A stretch of 64,000 bases of DNA. It comes from Microbacterium sp. BLY. GTDB lineage: Bacteria > Actinomycetota > Actinomycetes > Actinomycetales > Microbacteriaceae. This document shows positions 57,714 to 64,000 of this stretch, one piece after another. The stretch spans positions 1,116,001 to 1,180,000 of the forward strand of contig NZ_JAGKSR010000001.1 in the NCBI RefSeq assembly GCF_017939615.1, given 5' to 3'. The notes below the pieces were generated by a model, which saw only the letters and a list, made by a program, of their open reading frames with translations, was not told the origin of the DNA and searched no databases. Positions within the stretch are counted from its first letter, which is position 1. Each line of letters starts with the position of its first letter. A program made the translations under genes and the position numbers.

Positions 57714-58510
57714 CCGCCGCCCACCGCCTGTCCGCCGAGGGGATCACCCTCTCGTACGGCGACCGCACCGTGGTCGAGGGGCTCGACCTGCAGATCGCGC
57801 CCGGGAAGATCACCACGATCGTCGGCGCGAACGGCTGCGGCAAGTCGACGCTGCTGCGTGCCCTCGCGCGGCTGCTGTCCCCGGCGAACGGCGAGGTGGT
57901 CCTCGACGGGAAGTCCATCCACGCCCGTCCGACGAAGGAGGTCGCCCGCATCCTCGGTCTGCTGCCGCAGTCGCCCGTGGCCCCCGAGGGCATCGCCGTC
58001 GCCGACCTCGTCGGCCGCGGGCGCCACCCCCACCAGCGGGCGCTGTCGCGGTGGAGCGCGCACGACTACGAGGTCGTCGCCGACGCCCTCGACGCGACCG
58101 GCATCAGCGACCTCGCCGACCGCAGCGTCGACGAGCTCTCCGGCGGTCAGCGGCAGCGGGTCTGGATCGCGATGGCGCTCGCGCAGGAGACCGACATCCT
58201 GCTGCTGGACGAGCCGACGACCTTCCTCGACGTCGCCCACCAGGTCGAGGTGCTCGACCTGCTCACCGACCTCAGCGTCGCCCGCGGCACCACGATCGTG
58301 ATGGTGCTGCACGACCTCAACCTCGCCGCGCGCTACGCCGACGAGCTGGTCGCCATGAAGGACGGCCGCGTGCATGCGACCGGCGCCCCGCAGGAGATCG
58401 TCACCGCCGAACTCGTGCAGGAGGTCTTCGGCCTCCCCAACCAGATCACCATCGACCCGGTCTCCGGCAAGCCGCTGGTCACCCCCATCGGGAGGCATCA
58501 TGTCCGCTGA
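57710..58510 (+). CDS. iron-siderophore ABC transporter ATPase (FepC-like)
   Basis: A 266-aa ATPase: Walker A 'GANGCGKS' (39-46), 'LPQSPVAPEGIAVADLVGRGRHPHQ' typical of siderophore importers, signature LSGGQRQR, Walker B DILLLDEP, 'MVLHDLN'. Supplies energy for the first permease pair. Overlaps the siderophore-interacting protein gene by 11 bp. Confidence 0.93.
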   Translation: MTAAHRLSAEGITLSYGDRTVVEGLDLQIAPGKITTIVGANGCGKSTLLRALARLLSPANGEVVLDGKSIHARPTKEVARILGLLPQSPVAPEGIAVADLVGRGRHPHQRALSRWSAHDYEVVADALDATGISDLADRSVDELSGGQRQRVWIAMALAQETDILLLDEPTTFLDVAHQVEVLDLLTDLSVARGTTIVMVLHDLNLAARYADELVAMKDGRVHATGAPQEIVTAELVQEVFGLPNQITIDPVSGKPLVTPIGRHHVR

Positions 58511-59456
58511 GTCCACCACGACGGAGCGCCCCACCTACATCCTCACCCGCGCCGAGGTGCGCGCCGTCGAGCGCGTCTCCCCGTCGTTCGTGCGGGTGAC
58601 CCTCGGCGGCGACGAGCTCAGCGACCTGGGAACGCCCGGCGAGGTGTACGACAGCCGCATCAAGCTCGTCTTCCCGCCCGCGTCCGGCGTGCTCGCCGAG
58701 ATCGACCGGTCCACGGACGACTGGTGGGGCTCGTACCTGGCCGTCCCGGAGGAGGAGCGCGGCTCGATGCGCACCTACTCCATCCGCGCGCTGCGGATCG
58801 CCGACGACGGCCGCACGGAGGTCGACGTCGACTTCGTGCTGCACCTCGAGCCCGGCCTCACCGGTCCGGCCTCGCGCTGGGCGAGCACGGCCGCGGTGGG
58901 GCAGGAGCTGTGGCTCGTCGGTCCGCGGCGGGGTGTCCTGGCGCACGGCGGAGCGGAGTATCAGCCGGGGGCGGCGACCTCGGTCGTCCTCGTCGGCGAC
59001 GAGACGGCGGCCCCCGCCATCGCCCGCATCCTGGAGGACGCCCCGCGCGACCTCCGCGGGGTCGCGTTCATCGAGGTGCCGTCGCCCGCCGACGTGCTGG
59101 CGATCGACGTGCCGGCCGGGGTGGACGTGCACTGGCTGCCCCGGGACGCCGGGGACCCCCACGGCCTGCGCCTCATCCCCGCGGTGCTCGAGTACCTGGG
59201 TGACGACGACGCCGCGGACGAGATCCGGGTCGCCGACATCGAGGGGGAGGACCTGCTCTGGGAGACGCCGGCGTACTCGGGACTCGGGGAGGAGATCGCC
59301 CGGGAGGACGACCCCGCCGGTCGCTACTTCTGGATCGCGGGCGAGAGCGGTGTCGTGACGACGCTGCGCCGGCACCTCGTGAAGGACCTCGGGGTCGACC
59401 GCGCGCAGGTCGCGTTCATGGGCTACTGGCGCCGCGGCGTCGCGATGCGGGGCTGA
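58500..59456 (+). CDS. siderophore-interacting protein (FAD-dependent ferric reductase, SIP)
   Basis: A 318-aa cytosolic flavoprotein. N-terminal FAD-binding beta-barrel with 'MRTYSIRALR' (RxYS flavin motif) and C-terminal NAD(P)H domain: 'SVVLVGDETAAPAIARILEDAP', 'YFWIAGESGVVTTLRRHLVKDLGVDRAQVAFMGYWRRG'. These enzymes reduce ferric siderophores after import and release iron. GGGAGG 4 nt before the ATG at 58500. Sits between the two ATPase genes. Confidence 0.92.
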   Translation: MSAESTTTERPTYILTRAEVRAVERVSPSFVRVTLGGDELSDLGTPGEVYDSRIKLVFPPASGVLAEIDRSTDDWWGSYLAVPEEERGSMRTYSIRALRIADDGRTEVDVDFVLHLEPGLTGPASRWASTAAVGQELWLVGPRRGVLAHGGAEYQPGAATSVVLVGDETAAPAIARILEDAPRDLRGVAFIEVPSPADVLAIDVPAGVDVHWLPRDAGDPHGLRLIPAVLEYLGDDDAADEIRVADIEGEDLLWETPAYSGLGEEIAREDDPAGRYFWIAGESGVVTTLRRHLVKDLGVDRAQVAFMGYWRRGVAMRG

Positions 59457-59457
59457 G

Positions 59458-60297
59458 ATGACCGACACCATCGATCGCCACGGCCTGGCGGGGGAATCCC
59501 TCGTCCTCGCCTACGGCCGCACGCGCGTCGTGCACGACGTCTCCCTGCGCCTCGCGCCGGGGCGGGTGACCGCGCTGATCGGACCGAACGGCAGCGGCAA
59601 GTCGACCGTCCTGCGGGCCCTCGCGCGACTGCACCGCATCGAGGCGGGAACCGTGCGGATCGGCGGCGCGGAGTCTCGCGACGCCGCCGCCCTCTCCGCC
59701 AAGGAGTTCGCGAAGACGGTCGCGATGCTGTCGCAGTCCCGGCCGCACCCGTCCGGGATCGAGGTCGCCGATGTCGTCGCCTACGGCCGGCACCCGCACC
59801 GCGGACGCTTCTCCGGCGTGAGCGACGCCGACCGGGCCGCCGTGGCGCGCGCCCTCGCCCTCACCGGTCTGTCGGCCATGGCCGCCCGCCCGGTGGACCA
59901 GCTCTCGGGCGGCGAGCTGCAGCGCGTCTGGCTGGCGACCGCGCTCGCTCAGGACACCGGGGTGCTGCTGCTGGATGAGCCGACCAACCACCTCGACCTG
60001 CGGTACCAGGTGGAGACCCTCGACCTGGTGCGCGAGCTCGCCGACGACCACGGCACCGCGCTCGGCGTCGTGCTGCACGATCTCGATCACGCCGCCTCGG
60101 TCGCCGACGACGTCGTGCTGATGCACCGCGGGCGGGTGCACGCGGCGGGGGCTCCCGCCGAGGTGCTCACCGGCGAGAACCTGTCGCACGTGTACGGCCT
60201 GCGCATCGACACCGCCCTCGACGAGGAGACCGGACTGGTGCGGGTGCGTCCGCGCGGCCGCCATCACGGTCGCCTCCGCACTCCCTCCGCCTCCTGA
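59458..60297 (+). CDS. second iron-siderophore ABC transporter ATPase
   Basis: A 279-aa ATPase with Walker A 'GPNGSGKS' (42-49), 'MLSQSRPHPSGIEVADVVAYGRHPH', signature LSGGELQR, Walker B VLLLDEPTNHLDL and 'VVLHDLDHA'. Starts 1 bp after the SIP gene. Probably energises the fused permease encoded at the end of the operon. Confidence 0.92.
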   Translation: MTDTIDRHGLAGESLVLAYGRTRVVHDVSLRLAPGRVTALIGPNGSGKSTVLRALARLHRIEAGTVRIGGAESRDAAALSAKEFAKTVAMLSQSRPHPSGIEVADVVAYGRHPHRGRFSGVSDADRAAVARALALTGLSAMAARPVDQLSGGELQRVWLATALAQDTGVLLLDEPTNHLDLRYQVETLDLVRELADDHGTALGVVLHDLDHAASVADDVVLMHRGRVHAAGAPAEVLTGENLSHVYGLRIDTALDEETGLVRVRPRGRHHGRLRTPSAS

Positions 60298-60322
60298 CCC
60301 CGACCCCCAGAAGGACCCCCCG

Positions 60323-61354
60323 ATGAAGAAGACCCCCCTCGCCGCCCTCGCCCTCGGCGGTGCCCTCACCCTCGCGCTCGCCGGCTGCGGCACCACGCAG
60401 ACGCCGTCCGCCGAGGGGTCGGACGCCCCGACCTCGACGAGCGCGGGCTGCGCCGACGACACCACGAGCACCTCGACCGGGGCGGTCTCCGTCACCGACG
60501 ACCTCGGCCGCACGGTCGAGCTCGACAAGCCGGCCGAACGCATCGCGGTGCTCGAGTGGCAGCAGATCGAGGACGCGCTGTCGCTGTGCGTGACGCCGGT
60601 CGCGGTGGCCGATGCCGAGGGCTACAGCACCTGGGTCACGGCCGAGGAGCTGCCGGAGGGCGTCGTCGACGTGGGCACCCGTCAGGAGCCGAACCTGGAG
60701 ACGCTGTTCGGGACCGACCCCGACCTCGTGATCGTCGAGGTCAGCGCCGCGGACGACCCCATCGTCGCGCAGCTCGAGGCCTACGACGTGCCCGTGCTCG
60801 CGACGGTCGGCGCCGATGCGAAGGACCCGATCGCCAAGATGCTGAACACGTTCGACCTCATCGCGCAGGTGACCGGCCGCGAGGAGCGCGCCGACGTCGT
60901 CACCGCGGAGTTCCAGGAGCACCTCGACACCGCGAAGGCCGAGCTCGCCGACCGCGATCTCGCGACCACCGACTTCGTGTTCTTCGACGGCTGGGTCGAC
61001 GGCGGCAACGTGGCGCTGCGTCCGTTCGGCCAGGGCTCGCTCGTCGGTGAGGTGGGCGAGGAGCTCGGGCTGACGAACGCCTGGACCGGCGAGGTCGACC
61101 CCGTGTACGGCCTCGGCCAGACCGATGTCGAAGGCATGACGACGGTCGGCGACGCGAACCTCTTCTACACGGGCACCGAGGCCCCGGACTCCGAGAGCTT
61201 CGTCGACGCCCTCGCGGACAACCCCGCCTGGACGTCGCTCCCCGCGGTGGCGGAGGACCGGCTGACCGCATTCCCGGCCGGCATCTGGACCTTCGGCGGC
61301 CCGCGCTCGACCGGGCAGATCATCGACGGGTACCTCGAGGTGCTCGCGAAGTGA
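60323..61354 (+). CDS. second iron-siderophore ABC transporter substrate-binding lipoprotein
   Basis: A 343-aa lipoprotein with lipobox LAGC (Cys22) and a Ser/Thr-rich linker, then a class III binding fold ('SVTDDLGRTVELDKPAERIAVLEWQQIEDALSLCVTPVAVADAEGYSTW', 'DPDLVIVEVSAADDPIVAQLEAYDVPVLAT'). Unlike the first binding protein, so it may take a different ferric siderophore. Overlaps the fused permease at GTGA. Confidence 0.92.
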   Translation: MKKTPLAALALGGALTLALAGCGTTQTPSAEGSDAPTSTSAGCADDTTSTSTGAVSVTDDLGRTVELDKPAERIAVLEWQQIEDALSLCVTPVAVADAEGYSTWVTAEELPEGVVDVGTRQEPNLETLFGTDPDLVIVEVSAADDPIVAQLEAYDVPVLATVGADAKDPIAKMLNTFDLIAQVTGREERADVVTAEFQEHLDTAKAELADRDLATTDFVFFDGWVDGGNVALRPFGQGSLVGEVGEELGLTNAWTGEVDPVYGLGQTDVEGMTTVGDANLFYTGTEAPDSESFVDALADNPAWTSLPAVAEDRLTAFPAGIWTFGGPRSTGQIIDGYLEVLAK

Positions 61355-63426
61355 CGGAGACCCTCCGCCTCGACACGACGGCGACCGCGGAGCCCGCCGG
61401 CCCGGCGTCCGCCGTCCCCGCGGAGGCGGAGGGGCAGAAGCCCGCGCTGTGGACGGGCGTCGGCGTGCTCGTCGCTCTCGCCGCGGTGCTGGTGGCGGTC
61501 GCCTGCTGGCACCTCACGCAGGGCACGAGCGGCGCGGTGTTCGCCGACACCGACGTCCTCTGGGGATCGCGGGTGCCGCGGCTCGCCGCCGGCGTCGCGG
61601 TGGGCGTCGCGCTCGGCGTCGCCGGCATGCTGCTGCAGTCCCTCGCCCGCAACGCCCTCGCGTCGCCGGACACGCTGGGTGTGACCGCCGGGGCCTACCT
61701 CGCCGTCACGGCGCTCGCCGCGTTCGGGATCGCCGTGCCGGTGTGGGCCTCCGGGGCGGTGGCGTTCGCGGGCGGCATCGTCGCCGCGGGCATCGTGCTC
61801 GGGCTGGCCGGCGGCGCAGGGTCGTCCACGACCCGCCTCATCCTCGCCGGCACCGCGCTGGCGCTCGCCTTCCAGGCCGCGACCTCGACCCTCCTCATCC
61901 TGTTCGACGAGGAGACCAAGGGACTGCTGGCGTGGGGGAGCGGGAGTCTGTCGCAGCTCGGACTCACCGCGTTCCTGCAGGCGGCGCCGGTCGTCGTGGT
62001 CGTCACGGTGCTCGCACTCCTGCTCGCGCGGCGCCTCGACATCCTGTCGCTGGGGGACGACACCGCGTCGTCGCTCGGGGTGCCGATCCGGTCGACCAGG
62101 GCCATCGGGATCCTCCTCGCGGTCACCCTGACGGCGGTCGCGGTGACCCTCGCCGGGCCGATGGGCTTCGTCGGGCTGTGCGCGCCGGTGCTCGCGCGCC
62201 TGCTGACCCGGGTGGTGCCGAGCCTGAACCGCCACGTGCTGCTGCTCCCGGCGGCGGGCCTGCTCGGTGCGCTCGTCGTCATCCTCGCCGACGCGCTCCT
62301 GCGTGCCCTCATCGGCGCCGAGGCCGCGATCCTCATCCCCACCGGGGTCGCGACGACGCTGCTCGGCGCGATCGTGCTCGTGCTCATGGCCCGGCGGCTC
62401 CGCGACGCCGGACCCACGCGCGAGCCTCCGCGGGTGCGCTTCGGAGTCCGCAGCCGTCGGCGCTTCCGGATCACCCTCGCCCTCGTCGCCCTCGGCCTGA
62501 TCGGGGTGCTGCTGCTCGGACTGCTCGCCGGCCACACCTGGCTGCTCACCGGCGACATCGCGCTGTGGCTGCAGGGACAGGCTCCCGCGCCCATCGCCTT
62601 CGCGCTCGACGAGCGGGCGCCGCGGATCGTGGCCGCCGTGGTCGCCGGCGCCGCGCTCGCCCTCTCCGGCACCGTGATCCAGGGCGTGAGCCGCAACCCG
62701 CTCGCGGACCCGAGCATCCTCGGCGTCACCGGCGGCGGCGGGCTCGGCGCGGTGCTGGTGCTCACGAGCATCACGTCGTCGACGGGTGGGCTGATCGCGG
62801 GGGCGGTGACGGGCTCGCTGCTCGCCTTCGCCCTGGTCTATCTGCTCTCGTGGCGGGGCGGCCTGAACGCGGACCGGTTCCTGCTGATCGGCATCGGGGT
62901 GTCGTACTTCACGGTCTCCCTCACGACCTTCTTCCTGCTGCGCTCGAATCCGTGGGACACCCCGAAGATCTACACCTGGCTCTCCGGGACGACGTACGGC
63001 CGGGTGTGGGAGCAGATCGTCCCCCTGGCGATCGTGCTCGTGATCGCGGTGCCGTTCGTGGCGATGAGCCGCCGGGAGCTCGACGTGCTGTCGCTCGATG
63101 AGGACACCCCGCGACTGGTCGGCATCCGGCTGGAGCCGGTCCGGTTGACGCTGTTGCTGGTGGCGGCCGTCCTCGCGGCGCTGAGCGTGACGGCGATCGG
63201 GGTCATCGGCTTCGTGGGGCTCGTGGCCCCGCACGCCGCCCGGGCGCTGGTGGGGGCGCGGCATTCGCGGGTGATCCCGACGGCGGTGCTCCTCGGCGGG
63301 CTGCTCGTGGGCATCGCGGACACCATCGGCCGGACGGTGATCGCCCCCGCGCAGCTTCCGGCGGGTCTCGTGGTCGCCCTGATCGGCGCCCCGTACTTCG
63401 TCTGGCTGCTCTGGCGCTCCCGCTGA
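61351..63426 (+). CDS. fused double permease of siderophore importer (FhuB-like)
   Basis: A 691-aa protein of two consecutive FecCD permease halves (~30-345 and ~370-690). Each half has its own copy of the signature: 'RVPRLAAGVAVGVALGVAGMLLQSLARNALASPDTLGVTAGA' and 'RAPRIVAAVVAGAALALSGTVIQGVSRNPLADPSILGVTGGG'. The cytoplasmic linker is Arg-rich. Together with the second binding protein and ATPase it makes a complete second importer. GTG 61351 overlaps the preceding stop. A strong hairpin follows the operon. Confidence 0.92.
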   Translation: MTETLRLDTTATAEPAGPASAVPAEAEGQKPALWTGVGVLVALAAVLVAVACWHLTQGTSGAVFADTDVLWGSRVPRLAAGVAVGVALGVAGMLLQSLARNALASPDTLGVTAGAYLAVTALAAFGIAVPVWASGAVAFAGGIVAAGIVLGLAGGAGSSTTRLILAGTALALAFQAATSTLLILFDEETKGLLAWGSGSLSQLGLTAFLQAAPVVVVVTVLALLLARRLDILSLGDDTASSLGVPIRSTRAIGILLAVTLTAVAVTLAGPMGFVGLCAPVLARLLTRVVPSLNRHVLLLPAAGLLGALVVILADALLRALIGAEAAILIPTGVATTLLGAIVLVLMARRLRDAGPTREPPRVRFGVRSRRRFRITLALVALGLIGVLLLGLLAGHTWLLTGDIALWLQGQAPAPIAFALDERAPRIVAAVVAGAALALSGTVIQGVSRNPLADPSILGVTGGGGLGAVLVLTSITSSTGGLIAGAVTGSLLAFALVYLLSWRGGLNADRFLLIGIGVSYFTVSLTTFFLLRSNPWDTPKIYTWLSGTTYGRVWEQIVPLAIVLVIAVPFVAMSRRELDVLSLDEDTPRLVGIRLEPVRLTLLLVAAVLAALSVTAIGVIGFVGLVAPHAARALVGARHSRVIPTAVLLGGLLVGIADTIGRTVIAPAQLPAGLVVALIGAPYFVWLLWRSR

Positions 63427-63443
63427 CCCGCTGCGCATTGCGC

Positions 63444-63478
63444 GAATGGCTCCATCTCCGGGGGAGATGGAGCCATTC
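63444..63478. terminator. operon-end hairpin
   Basis: GAATGGCTCCATCTCC (63444-63459) and GGAGATGGAGCCATTC (63463-63478) are perfectly complementary over 16 bp with a 3-nt loop. Between convergent genes; no U-run, but the stem is very strong. Confidence 0.7.
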
Positions 63479-63495
63479 AGGCGATTCGAACGGGG

Positions 63496-64000
<505 letters not shown>

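Overview
The window looks like a chromosomal segment of a high-GC Gram-positive actinobacterium. Microbacterium or a close relative in the Microbacteriaceae is the best guess. Reasons: strong GC bias, many GTG starts, stop/start overlaps (ATGA, GTGA), a DUF222/HNH (13E12-type) gene, a DtxR/IdeR-type iron box, a DasR-like operator pair, and family-typical small proteins (DUF7882-like, a 73-aa Gln/Glu-rich protein). I see no rRNA, tRNA, CRISPR array or complete insertion sequence.

Region by region. (1) 1-2978: the end of a MerR regulator, then a visibly AT-richer two-gene cassette (DUF262 protein + RelA/SpoT-type nucleotide synthetase) next to the decapitated tail of a membrane-protein gene. 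This looks like an acquired defence or alarmone module. (2) 2979-8913: a minus-strand transport operon (lipoprotein, ATPase, double permease, LacI regulator, phosphodiesterase). (3) 9134-10523: a DUF222/HNH endonuclease gene behind a probable LexA box. (4) 10570-19425: a glycosyltransferase, a DUF4127 protein and a GntR regulator facing a sugar ABC importer with NanE and a ROK kinase, probably an amino-sugar (ManNAc-type) catabolic regulon. (5) 19455-36810: a mixed region with PadR, an ABC1 kinase, a BCCT transporter, SDRs, two MarR proteins, an ArsR/SRPBCC pair, an apparently circularly permuted secreted flavin amine oxidase, RNase H, and a protealysin-like M4 protease with its emfourin-type inhibitor. 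(6) 36860-42509: an HxlR/azoreductase pair, then a two-component system divergent from VanY, an alanine-racemase-like protein and a D-Ala-D-X ligase, resembling a glycopeptide-resistance or cell-wall remodelling module. (7) 42552-54308: a VOC protein, a DUF3516 helicase, a roadblock/GTPase/roadblock operon, an AlkD-like protein, an FUSC transporter, an SRPBCC protein, a DUF998 membrane protein, a large LuxR (LAL) regulator and cold shock protein. (8) 54466-63426: an eight-gene iron-siderophore uptake operon behind a DtxR/IdeR-like box. (9) The end of an alpha/beta hydrolase gene runs off the right edge.

Several transcription units show local control that can be read in the sequence: palindromes beside the GntR, PadR, MarR, HxlR and ArsR genes, a LexA-like box, and an iron box. 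Two repeat families cut across the annotation. One is a 23-bp 'PSTGSGT'-encoding repeat inserted in the same reading frame into two unrelated genes (ABC1 kinase and helicase). The other is an intergenic CAGGCG-type hairpin family that appears to serve as terminators.

The best candidates for something undescribed are the DUF262 + RelA/SpoT cassette (725-2738) and the permuted amine oxidase (30073-31425).
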